Positions 12,272 through 22,427 of a DNA stretch of 64,000 nucleotides are shown here, one piece after another. Source of the DNA: Chrysomallon squamiferum (Eukaryota; Mollusca; Gastropoda; Neomphalida; Peltospiridae); NCBI GenBank assembly GCA_012295275.1, contig CM022670.1:1762501-1826500 (forward strand). The letters are read 5' to 3'. The position numbers were made by a program, and so were the translations under genes. The notes beneath the pieces were generated by a model. The model was not told where the DNA came from and ran no database searches. It saw only the letters and a program-made list of their open reading frames with translations. Every line of letters starts with the position of its first letter. The stretch's first letter is position 1.

Positions 12272-12365
12272 ATTGGTTGCCATCATCCAATCGCAAACTG
12301 CTTGTTATCTCTTCATTTTTATTGGTCTCTTTGAATGGACAAAATAGTTATGTCGCCTTTTTATT
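12272..12365 (+). promoter_or_regulatory. Unit A promoter 4, truncated
   Basis: ATTGG at 12272-12276 and 12321-12325 with the CCAAT box between are present. The sequence then jumps directly to the ATTTTAAGCTT intron sequence found downstream of the other copies' first exons. The exon and donor are deleted. Confidence 0.45.
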
Positions 12366-12425
12366 TTAAGCTTAAATGTATTTAACGTCATATATCTGAT
12401 ATTGTAACTCTTCTACTTTTTCTAG

Positions 12426-12765
12426 GTAAAGATCCGCTAAACCGAAGAGAGAAAAGCATTTCATTATTTAGAAAACGTTATTTATGAATCGTGGGCATCA
12501 GCACTGGAATCGACTGCGACTTCGAGTCCGACTCTATGAGACTGAATGGAGATGGCGTCGTCTCAAAGGGAGGTCATCCAGTGTCCATCTCGATACATTT
12601 GAGTCACGGTTATGGGAAAAATGCTCCGTCTCTTGACAAGGACCCAGCTCTTAATGTCCGCTAATGTCTTGAGATAGGAAATGAGATAAGCTGGCTATGC
12701 TCATTCAAGGGTATCTTCTCATATGACGTGATTCAAATGTAAATGCCTATATTATTGTCCTTGAT
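12426..12765 (+). other. Unit A exon 2, copy 1 (acceptor TTTTTCTAG|GTAAAG)
   Basis: A pyrimidine-rich tract and CTAG precede the conserved start GTAAAG. The conserved block runs on through AACGTTATTTATG (start of the 50-codon ORF) to about 12765. It is repeated at 12850-13200 (acceptor damaged), 26632-26965 and 29698-30030, with weaker relatives at 28690-28900 and 33860-33988. The 3' boundary of this exon in unit A is not resolved. Confidence 0.45.
12484..12636 (+). CDS. Small arginine-rich ORF (50 aa), copy A1
   Basis: ATG to TGA encodes 50 residues starting MNRGHQHWNRLRLRVRLYE and ending WEKCSVS. It has many Arg and Trp, no signal peptide and no family I recognise. The ORF starts about 58 bases into the presumptive exon 2. 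Four near-identical copies exist in the window, but their few differences are not clearly synonymous, so coding function is not demonstrated. It could equally be part of a 5'UTR. Confidence 0.3.
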   Translation: MNRGHQHWNRLRLRVRLYETEWRWRRLKGRSSSVHLDTFESRLWEKCSVS

Positions 12766-12921
12766 CTTAGCGTTGCTAGGTTTTGAGTTAAGCTGAATCC
12801 TAACCGGGCGCTTAAATGTATTTAACGTCATATATCACTTGTAACTCTTCCACTTTTTTTGTGGTAAAGGTCAGCTAAACCCAAGAGAGAAAAACATTTC
12901 GTTATTTAGAAAACGTTATTT

Positions 12922-13074
12922 ATGAATCGTCGGCATCAACACTGGAATCGACTGCGACTTCGAGTCCGATTCTATGAGACTGAATGGAGATGGCGTCGTC
13001 TCAAAGGGAGGTCATCCAGTGTCCATCTCGATACATTTGAGTCACGGTTATGGGAAAAATGCTCCGTCTCTTGA
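12922..13074 (+). CDS. Small arginine-rich ORF (50 aa), copy A2
   Basis: Second tandem copy of the 50-codon ORF, differing from A1 by Gly to Arg near residue 4 and Leu to Phe near residue 17. The splice acceptor upstream is changed from CTAG to TGTG (near 12860), so this copy may not be an independent exon. Confidence 0.25.
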   Translation: MNRRHQHWNRLRLRVRFYETEWRWRRLKGRSSSVHLDTFESRLWEKCSVS

Positions 13075-13199
13075 CAAGGACCCAGCTCTTAATGTCCGCT
13101 AATGTCTTGAGATAGGAAATGAGATAAGCTGGCTATGCTCATTCAAGGGTATCTTCTCATATGACGTGATTCAAATGTAAATGCCTATCTTATTGTCCC

Positions 13200-13690
13200 A
13201 GATCTTAGCGTTGCTAGGTTAGTGAATCCTAACCGGGTGCGAGCGACGCGGGCGACGCGACAGACGTGACCGCAGCGACAGTATGTTTTTTTAAACTCTG
13301 ATCAACCTTTGTAGAAGGTCCAGTCCTACCCGGGTTCGGGGTAAGGTAGCTTTGCATTAAGATGATAGAACATTTGAATACATACCCTGATAACTTTACT
13401 TGTCGTCAGTGGTGGGTCAAAGTTTAAAAGATGATACTGTCGCTATGGTCGCGTCTGGTTATCTAAAAACTGTGTGTCGCTCGCATAATTCGCGTCTCCT
13501 GAGTCGGTTGCTCCCGGTTACTTTTTTTCTTTTTCTTTTTCGTTCTTTCTTTCTTTTTTTTTTAGAAACCATTGATTTGAATTGCAGCATCAAAACTCAA
13601 ACAATAGCGCGCGACACAATACCGATAGGAACTGTTTCTGTTCTTATTCGAAGGTTCTCCCACTAGTCTATTGCTGCATTTTTTATCTGC
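13200..13690. other. Unit A intronic or spacer DNA with a short GC-rich patch
   Basis: About 13225-13290 (GTGCGAGCGACGCGGGCGAC and onward) is strikingly CpG-rich within AT-rich surroundings. It is followed by CTACCCGGGTTCGGGGTAAG. A pyrimidine-rich run lies at 13520-13562. No supported gene. Confidence 0.4.
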
Positions 13691-13760
13691 ATAAGGAGAC
13701 CCATTCGATTTAGGAATTTAATATCTTACAAGCGATTTCATATCAAAATCAAAAGCACTT
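13691..13760 (-). repeat. Inverted copy of a dispersed repeat (also 27060-27250, 40476-40720)
   Basis: CCCATTCGATTTAGGAATTTAATA with the neighbouring CTGCATTTT.TATCTGCAT matches, in reverse complement, the stretch at about 27215-27260 and CCTAAATCGAATGGG at 40700-40714. Confidence 0.55.
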
Positions 13761-13990
13761 GAATATCTGGTTGCAACCTTTATGAAACCTAGCTGCAATC
13801 GGTGGTAGGATTGTCCAACATATCTGTTACGTCTATTCTCTCTATGTCGATCTAGTGGGACTGGTCGTGTCTGGACCTGTTTCGTAATTTCCTGCCATAG
13901 ACAACACTTGGTCCAGACAGTGTTCCACGATTTACAAGTAGAACCCGCGTCCATGACGTTAAGGGTAGAGGGTTTAACCTTTAATCATCC
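13718..13990 (-). pseudogene. Possible F-box remnant
   Basis: A minus-strand open frame of 78 codons (13954 to 13718) begins MDAGSTCKSWNTVWTKCCLW and continues QEITKQV. C-K-S-W-N followed about ten residues later by C-L-W resembles the second half of an F-box (VCKSWN...LW). The first half (LP...L..I) is missing, a stop lies just upstream, and no downstream repeats are recognisable. It runs against the direction of unit A. Treat it as a decayed fragment. Confidence 0.3.
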
Positions 13991-14196
13991 TGTACGTATA
14001 TAACAGACAATTTCTGAGTAATTCAAGGGTATCCGATCCAGCAAGCTTGAAAACAGAAATCCACGCTCAGGTAATGCAAATTGTACAACTACAAATAAGT
14101 CGAAGCAAAAACTATGGTACGAGAACATTAATGTTAATGAGATAGATCTTTCCCGATTAAACCGATAAATTTAAAGAAATATTTTTATCTTTCAGA

Positions 14197-14625
14197 ATGG
14201 ATAAAGAAAACATATCATGCCGATGTTCCTGCAGAAACACAACAAAAAGCAGAACTGTAAAGCTGGTTTCTGAGTTCAACATAACTTTTGATTTCTGTAG
14301 TTCGTGCTCTTCTATTCACTTGAAGGATGTAACGAAACACGTTTTTTCAGATTCTAGTGAAGGAAGAATGGAAGAACACGGGATAAATGAAACTGAACAG
14401 AAAGAAGAAATAGAAACAGATGATGGAACTGAACAGAAAGAAGAAAGAGAAACAGATGATCAAACTAAACAGAAAGAAGAAATAGAAACAGATGACGAAA
14501 CTGAACAGAAAGAAGAAAAAGAAACAGATGAAGAAACTGAACAGAAAGAAGAAATAGAAACAGATGACGAACCTGAACAAAAGAGAGCTTGGAAGGAGGA
14601 AAAGCGACAGAAATATGAAGTATAA
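14197..14625 (+). CDS. Unit A terminal exon: acidic repeat protein (142 aa), divergent zinc-finger paralogue
   Basis: The ORF starts one base after a strong acceptor (TTTTTATCTTTCAG|A ATG), the same context as in units B and C. Residues 1-55 (MDKENISCRCSCRN...FCSSCSSIHLKDVTKH) align loosely with the two-finger N-terminus of B: ENI, Cys pairs and KDxxxH are kept. The C2H2 spacing is not, so zinc binding is doubtful. Residues about 63-128 are five 12-residue acidic repeats built on TEQKEEIETDDE, probably disordered or coiled. A short basic tail ends KRQKYEV. No signal peptide or membrane segment. It is probably a nuclear or cytoplasmic lineage-specific protein; function unknown. Confidence 0.6.
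   Translation: MDKENISCRCSCRNTTKSRTVKLVSEFNITFDFCSSCSSIHLKDVTKHVFSDSSEGRMEEHGINETEQKEEIETDDGTEQKEERETDDQTKQKEEIETDDETEQKEEKETDEETEQKEEIETDDEPEQKRAWKEEKRQKYEV
14383..14580 (+). repeat. 36-bp coding minisatellite, about 5 copies
   Basis: Repeats of ACTGAACAGAAAGAAGAAAT plus AGAAACAGATGA inside the unit A ORF. The 36-bp period keeps the frame and gives the acidic 12-residue peptide repeat. Copies differ at a few positions (E/R/K at position 7). Confidence 0.9.
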
Positions 14626-14793
14626 TTTTGTTAATATGAACAGCGCCCCAAATGTACAATAACTGTGTTGACATGCACACTAAAGAATGTTAATGAAATA
14701 TATAACTGACAAATACAAACAATAACAGTTTGCTTACTGTCTAAAATTTAAATATCTTTTCCATTGTTTTTTGTATTTTCTTTTAATAGTTTG

Positions 14794-14799
14794 AATACA
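14794..14799 (+). terminator. Unit A polyadenylation region (AATACA in place of AATAAA)
   Basis: TTTGAATACATTAATCGGAGTATTG aligns with the AATAAATGCATTAATCTGAG of units B and C. Here the hexamer is the weaker variant AATACA. Confidence 0.4.
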
Positions 14800-15091
14800 T
14801 TAATCGGAGTATTGTTGTTTTTGTTTTCTGGCTTATTTTTTATTTTTTTATTTTCTTTATTCTTGTTACCTTTAACACATTACCTGATCATTATCAGCAG
14901 ATTTTATCAGATCTAAAAATATCTAACGAATTATAGACTTGGTTGATGTCACATAAAAAAAAAAAATTCCTTATAGCAAACCGTAAACATCAAATAAAAT
15001 GATTTCACTGGTTGGTAATCATCTTCAAGTCGTACCAGGCCTTTTGGTAACACTTTAACTAAAGTATTAGAACTCGTTTAATTTAATAAAC

Positions 15092-18000
15092 AAAGGTAAC
15101 GAAAAGACGTCAGACGGAAAGTTATCACAATCTGACGACAAATTCGTGAAAAGCTAACGAAAAGTCGTCGGACGACAAGTTCTCAGAACCTGACAACAAA
15201 CTGATCAAAAGCTAACGAAAAGTACTCAGACAGAAAGTTATCACAATCTGATGACCAATTCGTCAACGGCTAACGAAAAGTCGTCGGACGACAAGTTCTC
15301 AGAACCTGACGACAAATTGATCAAAAGCTAACGAAAAGTCCTCAGAGGATATTTATCGAAATCTGACGACAAATTCATTAAAAGCTAACGGAAAGTCGTC
15401 GGACGACAAGTTCTCAGAACCTGACGACAAATTGATCAAAAGCTAACGAAAAGTCCTCAGAGGATATTTATCGAAATCTGACGACAAATTCATTAAAAGC
15501 TAACGGAAAGTCGTCGGACGACAAGTTATCACAATCTGACGACAAATTTGTCAAAAGGTAATGAAAAGTCGTCAGAGGCAAGTTATCACAATCTGACGAC
15601 AAATTCGTGAAAAGCTAACGAAAAGTCGTCGGACGACAAGTTCTCAGAACCTGACGACAAACTGATCAAAAGCTAACGAAAAGTCCTCAGAGGATATTTA
15701 TCAAAATCTGACGACAAATTCGTTAAAAGCTAACGAAAAGTAGTCAGACAGAAAGTTATCACAATCTGATGACCAATTCGTCAACAGCTAACGAAAAGTC
15801 GCCAGACGACAAGTTATCACAATCTGACGACAAGTTTGTCAAAAGCTAACGAAAAGTCTTCAGACGACAAGTTATGAAAATCTGACGCCAAATTCGAGAA
15901 AAGATAACACAAGATCGTCAGACTCAAACTTATCAAAATCTTATGAAAAATTCAGAGGAATATTCACAATTTGACGACAAATTCGTCAAGATCGAACGAA
16001 AAATCGTTAGAAGGAATGTTATCACAATCTGACGACAAATTCGTCAAAAGCTAACAAAAAGTAATCGAAAAATCGTTAAACGGAAAGTTATCATCATCAG
16101 ATGGAAGATCAAAATCGTGAAAAAATTCGATAAAAAACGTCGTCAGACGCAAAGTTATGAAAATGTGAATACAAATTCATCAAGAACAAACGAAGAGGCA
16201 TCAGACACAACGTTATCATAATGTGACGACAAGTTTGTCAAAACCTAACGAAAAGTCGTCCGAAGAAAGTTATCACAATCTGACGACAAATTAGTCAAAA
16301 GTAGTCAGACAGAAAGTTATGCCAATCTTATGACCAATTCGTCAACAGCTAACGAAAAGTCGTCAGACGGAAAATTCTCAGAACCTGACGACAAATTGAT
16401 AAAAAGATAACGAAAAGTCGTCAGAGAATATTTATCACAATCTGACAGAAAGTTATCACAATCTGACGGTAAATTCGTGAAGAACTAACGAAAAGGCATC
16501 AGATGGAAAGTTATAATCTGGCGACAAATTCGTGAAAAGCTAACAAAACGTCGTCAGACTGAAAGTTATCAAAATCTGACGACAAATTCGTCAAGAGCTA
16601 ACGAAAAGTAATCACAGTCTGACGACAAATTCGTCAAAAGCTAATGGAAAGTCGTCAGACAGAAAGTTATCACAATCTGACGGCAAATTCGCGAAGAACT
16701 AACGAAAAGGCATCAGATTGAAAGTTATCACAATCTGACGACAAATTCGTCAAGAGCTAACGAAAACTAATCACAATCTGATGACAAATTCGTCAAGAAC
16801 TAACGAAAAGTCCTCAAACGGAAAGTTATCACAATATGACGACAAATTCGTCAAAAGCTAACGTCGTCAGACTGACGGAAAAAATCGTCCGACAAATTCG
16901 TCAAAGTTAACGAAAAGTAATGGCAATCTTATGACTAATTTGTCAACAGCTAACGAAAAGTCGTCAGACGACAAGTTATCACAATCTCACGGCAAATTCG
17001 TGAAGAACTAACGAAAAGGCATCAGATGGAAAGTTATCATAATCTGGCGACAAATTCGTCAAGAGCTAACGAAAAGTAATCACAATCTGACGACAAATTC
17101 GTCAAAAGCTAACGGAAAGTCGTCAGACAGAAAGTTATCACAATCTGACGACAAATTCGTCAAGAAGTAACGAAAAGGCATCAGATGGAAAGTTATCATA
17201 ATCTGGCAACAAATTCGTGGAAAGCTAACAAAACGTCGTCAGATGCAAAGTTTTGAAAATGTGAATACAAATTCATCAAGAACAAACGAAGAGGCATCAG
17301 ACACAACGGTATCATAATCTGACGACAAGTTTGTCAAAACCTAACGAAAAGTCGTCCGAAGAAAGTTATCACAATCTGACGACAAATTAGTCAAAAGTAG
17401 TCAGACAGAAAGTTAAATCTTATGACCAATTATCAACAAACCGACGATAAATTCTCATAAAAGACGAAAAATTGAAAAAGATAACGAAAAGTCGTCAAAA
17501 TAATATTTATCACAATCTGACGACAAATTCGTCAAAAGCAAACGGAAACTCGTCAGACTGAAAGTTATGGCGATCAAATTCTTCAACAGCTAACCGAAAA
17601 GTGGAAACAAGTTATCAGAACCTGACGACAAATTGATCAAAAGCTAACGAAAAGTCCTCGTCATTTATCAGAATCTGACGACAAATGAAAAGGCAAAACT
17701 CAGACGGAAAGTTATCAGAATCTGACGACAGATTCCTGAAAAGGTAACGGAAAGTAGTCAGACAGAAAGTTATCACACTGACGATAAATTCGTCAGCAGC
17801 TATCGAAAAGTCGTCAGACGACAAGTTCTCAGAACCTGACGACAAACTGATCAAAAGCTAACGAAAAGTCCTCAGAGGATATTTATCAGAATCTGACGAC
17901 AAATTCGTGAAAAGCTAACAAAACTTCGTCAGACGGAAAGTTATCAGAATCTGACGACAAATTCGTGAAAAGCTAACGGAAAGTAGTCAGTCAGAAAGAT

Positions 18001-20937
18001 ATAACAATCTGACGACAAATTCGTCAAAAGCTAAGGAAAAGTCGTTAAACGGAAAGTTCTCACAATGTGACGACAAATTCGTCAAGATCGAACGCAAAAT
18101 CGTTACCCGGAAAGTTATCACAATCTGACAACAAATTCTTCAGGAGCTTACGAAAAATCTTCAAACGGAAAGTAATCACAGTCTCAAGAGAAATTCGTGA
18201 AAAGCTAACAAAACGTCGTTAGAGGATAGTTATCACAATCTGACGAAAAATTCGTCAGCAGCTATCGAAAAGTTGTCAGAAGAGAAGTTCTCAGAACCTG
18301 ACAACAAATTGATCAAAAGCTAACGAAAAGTCCTCAGAGGATATTTATCAGAATCTGACGACAAATTCGTCAAGAACTAACGAAAAATCGTCAGACAGAA
18401 AGTTATGGCAATCTTATTATCAAAATCAGGCGACAAATTCGTCAAGAACTAACGAAAAGTCATCAAACGGAAAGTTATCACAATCTGACGACAAATTCGT
18501 CAAGATCGAACGCAAAATCGTTAGACGGAAAGTTATCACAATCTGACGACAAATTCTTCAGGAGCTTACGAAAAATCATCAAACGGAAAGTAATCACAGT
18601 CTCAAGAGAAATTCGTGAAAAGCTAACAAAACGTCGTTAGAGGAGAGTTATCACAATCTGACGACAAATTCGTCAAGAACTAACGAAAAGTCATCAGACG
18701 ACAGATTCCTGAAAAGGTAACGGAAATTACACAGACAGAAAGTTATCACACTTTGACGACAAATTCATCAGCAGCTATCGAAAAGTTGTTAGACGACAAG
18801 TTCTCAGAACCTGACGACAAATTGATCAAAAGCTAACGAAAAGTCCTCAGAGGATATTTATCAGAATCTGACGACAAATTCGTGAAAAGCTAACAAAACT
18901 TCGTCAGACGGAAAGTTATCAGAATTTGACGACAAATTCGTGAAAAGCTAACGGAAAGGAGTCAGACAGAAAATTATCACAATCTGACCGCAAATTCGTC
19001 ATGAGCTATCGAAAAGTCGTCAGACGACAAGTTCTCAGAATCTGACGACAAATTCGTCAAAAGCTAATGGAAAGTCGTCAGACAGAAAGTTATCACAATC
19101 TGACGGCAAATTCGTGAAGAACTAACGAAAAGGCATCAGATGGAAAGTTATCACAATCTGACGACAAATTCGTCAAAAGCTAATGGAAAGTCGTCAGACA
19201 TAAAGTTATCACAATCTGACGGCAAATTCGTGAAGAACTAACGAAAAGGCATCAGATGGAAAGTTATCATAATCTGGCGACAAATTCGTCCAAGAGCTAA
19301 CGAAAAGTAATCACAATCTGACGACAAATTCGTCAAAAGCTAACAAAACTTCGTCAGACAGAAAGTTATGGCAATCTTATTATCAAAATCAGGCGACAAA
19401 TTCGTCAAGAACTAACGAAAAGTCCTCAAACGGAAAGTTATCACAATCTAACGACAAATTCGGAAAGCTAACGGAAAGTCGTCAGACAGAAAGTTATGGC
19501 AATCTTATGACTAATTTGTTAACAGCTAACGAAAAATCGTCAGACGACAAGTTATCACAATCTCACGGCAAATTCGTGAAGAACTAACGAAAAGGCATCA
19601 GATGGAAAGTTATCATAATCTGGCGACAAATTCGTCAAGAGCTAACGAAAAGTAATCACAATCTGACGACAAATTCGTCAAAAGCTAATGGAAAGTCGTC
19701 AGACAGAAAGTTATCACAATCTGACGGCAAATTTGTGAAGAACTAACGAAAAGGCATCATATGGAAAGTTATCATAATCTGGCGACAAATTCGTCAAGAT
19801 TCCTGAAAAGGTAACGGAAATTACACAGACAGAAAGTTATCACACTCTGACGACAAATTCGTCAGCAGCTATCGAAAAGTTCTCAGACGACAAGTTCTCA
19901 GAACCTGACGACAAATCGATCAAAAGCTAACGAAAATTCCTCAGAGGATATTTGTCAGAATCTGACGACAAATTCGTCAAGAACTAACGAAAAATCGTCA
20001 GACAGAAAGTTATGGCAATCTTATTATCAAAATCAGGCGACAAATTCGTCAAGAACTAACGAAAAGTCATCAAACGGAAAGTTATCAGAATCTGACGACA
20101 GATTCCTGAAAAGGTAACGGAAAGTACACAGACAGAAAGTTATCACACTGACGACAAATTCGTCAGCAACTATCGAAAAGTCGTCAGACGACAAGTTCTC
20201 AGAACCTGGCGACAAATTGATCAAAAGCTAACGAAATGTCGTCAGAGGAATATTTGCAACCTGACAACAAATTCGTGAAAAGCTAAGAACACGTCATTAG
20301 ACGGAAAGTTATCGTAATCTGACGACAAATTCGTGAAAAGCTAAGAACACGTCATTAGACGGAAAGTTATCGTAATCTGACGACAAATTCGTGAACAACT
20401 AACGAAAAGGCGTCAGACAGAAAGTTATCAAAATCTGACGACAAATTCGTCAAAAGCTAAATGAAAAGTCTTCAGATGGAATCACAATCTGACGAGAAAT
20501 TCGTGAAAACCTAACAAAACGTCATTAGACGGAAAGTCGTGAAACGGAAAGTTATCACAATCTGACGACAAATTCGTCAAGAGCTAACGAAAAGTCGTGA
20601 AACGGAAAGTAATCACAATCTGACGACAAAATAGTCAAAAGCTAACAAAACGTCGTCAGACGGAAAGTTATCACAATCTGACGACAAATTCGTCAAGAAC
20701 TAACGCAAAGGCGCCACACGAAAAGTTATCACAGTATGAGGACTAATTTGTGAAAAGGTTAGAAAACGTCGTGAGACTGAAAGTTATCAGAATCTGACGA
20801 CAGATTCGTCAAAAGTTAACGAAAAGTCGTTAGACGTCGTCAGTGTGACGACAAATTCGTGAAAAGTTAACAAAACGTCGTCAGACTTAAAGTTATCACA
20901 ATCAGACGGAAAATTCGTCAAGAACTAACGAAAAGGC

Positions 20938-20940
<3 letters not shown>
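15092..20940. repeat. 58-bp satellite array, about 100 monomers
   Basis: A monomer of about 58 bp (TCTGACGACAAATTCGTCAA, AAGCTAACGAAAAGTCGTCA, GACGGAAAGTTATCACAA) repeats head to tail over 5.85 kb with substitutions and some truncated monomers. Each monomer holds two dyads: GACGA-CAAAT-TCGTC and GTCGTC-A-GACGAC. The consensus has about five CpGs. Variants form higher-order units. A GTGAATACAAATTC stretch recurs 1.1 kb apart (about 16165 and 17261), and a TTCAGGAGCTTACG block about 0.43 kb apart (18100s and 18550s). The period is not a multiple of three and no long frame runs through it. It is noncoding. It begins right after the unit A 3' region and ends in a (GA)n tract. Confidence 0.95.

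Positions 20941-21021
<81 letters not shown>
20939..21021. repeat. (GA)n microsatellite bounding the satellite
   Basis: GA tract continuous with the last satellite monomer. The sequence after it (ATATTTAATTTAGTATCACC, then GATTTCAGGTATTGTTAAAATG) is the paralogue of 3421-3518. Confidence 0.9.
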
Positions 21022-21480
21022 TATTTAATTTAGTATCACCACAAAATAATAAACATTTCTGATTTCAGGTATTGTTAAAATGCTTTATTTTATAAATTTC
21101 AATAAACACCAAGCATAAAAAAATGCTGTTAGTGTTACTGTTGATGTAGTAATAGTAATAGAAGAAAAATAAATAGTTGTAGCAGTAATCTTAAGATTTA
21201 AAAATGACAAATAATAATTTTTGCTTGTAATACTGCAAATCCTGATATAAAAGAATAATAATACTATAGCAGTAGTAATGATAATTGTAATTATTATTGT
21301 TTTTGTTGTTGTTGTTCTGATTGGTACTGCTACTATTATTATTGTTGCATTACAGTTAGTTAATGTTAATATGTAATTTGAATATACTTTTTAACCAGCA
21401 GTTAAAATCAGTTCTAAAATTATGTGAAAGCAGATATTTCACGAAAAGGGAAAACAAAAGAAGGATCTTCCAAAAAACTC
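21022..21480. repeat. Duplicated copy of about 3421-3518 plus 4315-4690
   Basis: Direct copy of the left-hand block lacking the ~796-bp insertion present at 3519-4314. It is the empty site for that element. Confidence 0.8.
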
Positions 21481-21739
21481 CTATTATTTTAGCATGTTAA
21501 TGATATTAAACAAAATTTAAATTTGCTCTTAACTTCTAAATTCTGCCAGTCAAATCAACATATTTAAACGAAACCATAGTAGGAACGTTCCGATTCGATG
21601 AGATTGACTAAATAATGAATTTGTTTTTTCTTTCTTTTAATATTCTGGGTATGAGTTTTTTGGAAGATCCTTCTTTTGTTTTCCCTTTTCGTGAAATATC
21701 TGCTTTAACATATTTTAACTGCTGGTTAAAAAGTATATT
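21381..21739. repeat. Large inverted repeat (arms 21381-21480 and 21653-21739)
   Basis: The left arm (AATATACTTTTTAACCAGCA through GGATCTTCCAAAAAACTC) is matched in reverse complement by the right arm (GAGTTTTTTGGAAGATCC through TTAAAAAGTATATT). The spacer is about 170 bp. The right arm extends beyond the hairpin, because 21597-21739 is the inverted copy of about 4598-4757. Confidence 0.85.
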
Positions 21740-22121
21740 GATTACGTAATCGCACTTCAACCTCGCCAGTTCTGGAAATGAGAAATATTTTTTGAAGATT
21801 AAAAAACGAAAGAAAATAAAAATAAACAGTTACCTGTTACCTTTAGAATTTATGCATCAAAGTGTTATAAATGCCAAGTAAAAAATAGTTTTTGAAATCC
21901 AAGATATCCAGATTGGTGGCTGGAAAAAAAAACAAAAAACAAAAAAATTGTTTAAGTGTATACAGCAAAGTTAAATGATCTTGTAATCTACATTTTGAGT
22001 AGCTTTGTCTTTTCCATGAGTGAGTAAACTCACTTTTAAAGTAAGTAAGTAAAATTAAGTTTTGAATAACTACAGTGCAGATACTGTATGTGTGAAAATA
22101 TAACACTTGTTAACCTCACAT
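21740..22121. other. AT-rich DNA, probably copied from an SMC6 intron
   Basis: No gene was recognised. It adjoins the copy of window positions 1-323, so it may derive from SMC6 sequence just left of the window. That cannot be tested here. Confidence 0.3.
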
Positions 22122-22427
22122 TTTCTTTAACATGGACAAAGTAAAAAAATTCAAATGTGAAACATAGATGGAAATACAGCAATATATATATATATAAAAT
22201 ATATATCAAGATAAACTATTTTAAACCATACTTATTTTGCATGACACATAAAATAAAACAGAATACAAAAAATTCTGAATGCTATGAATGTATTAAACAT
22301 TTATAAATGTTAGAATAAAATGAAATTTCTTTTTACTTAACTGTTTCCCGTTCTTAATAATGTTTTTGATAGTAGTTGCTCGACTCGTTACAGATACCTT
22401 TCCTTCAAGACCAATAACCAGAGCTGT
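22122..22427 (-). pseudogene. SMC6 exon 3 fragment (duplicated, broken)
   Basis: Direct copy of window positions 1-323 (intron plus most of SMC6 exon 3). The exon part reads TALVIGLEGKVSVTSRATTI and on, with substitutions such as Gly to Glu. It stops in a poly-T / GTT-repeat junction before the acceptor and the Walker A GKS codons. It lacks the ATP-binding lysine and any connection to other SMC6 exons. Confidence 0.8.

Larger units (their letters stand above)
9178..12365 (+). repeat. Tandem array of four promoter / first-exon modules (about 0.85-0.97 kb each)
   Basis: Landmark TCCAAGC recurs at 9178, 10149, 11004 and 11847. Each unit contains, in order, the TGATCATTA motif, a GGGAATTTCA-like element, ACACC(C/T)GGAATAA, GCGGTCAAAGTTTAAGT and a block with three CCAAT/ATTGG boxes, then a short exon-like stretch. 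The fourth copy is truncated after the last CCAAT box and fused to the intron ahead of exon 2. A single homologous module starts unit B (25958-26550) and another unit C (29320-29615). Confidence 0.85.

Noticed and set aside
13400-13666. 88-codon open frame on the plus strand
   Set aside because: Its middle is a pyrimidine tract (FFLFLFRSFFLFF); no domain and no conserved copy in units B or C.
17615-20224. Open frames of 60-80 codons on the minus strand in the satellite (SLSSGSENLSSDDFS-type)
   Set aside because: The 58-bp period is not a multiple of three, the frames shift from monomer to monomer, and they are chance reads of the repeat.
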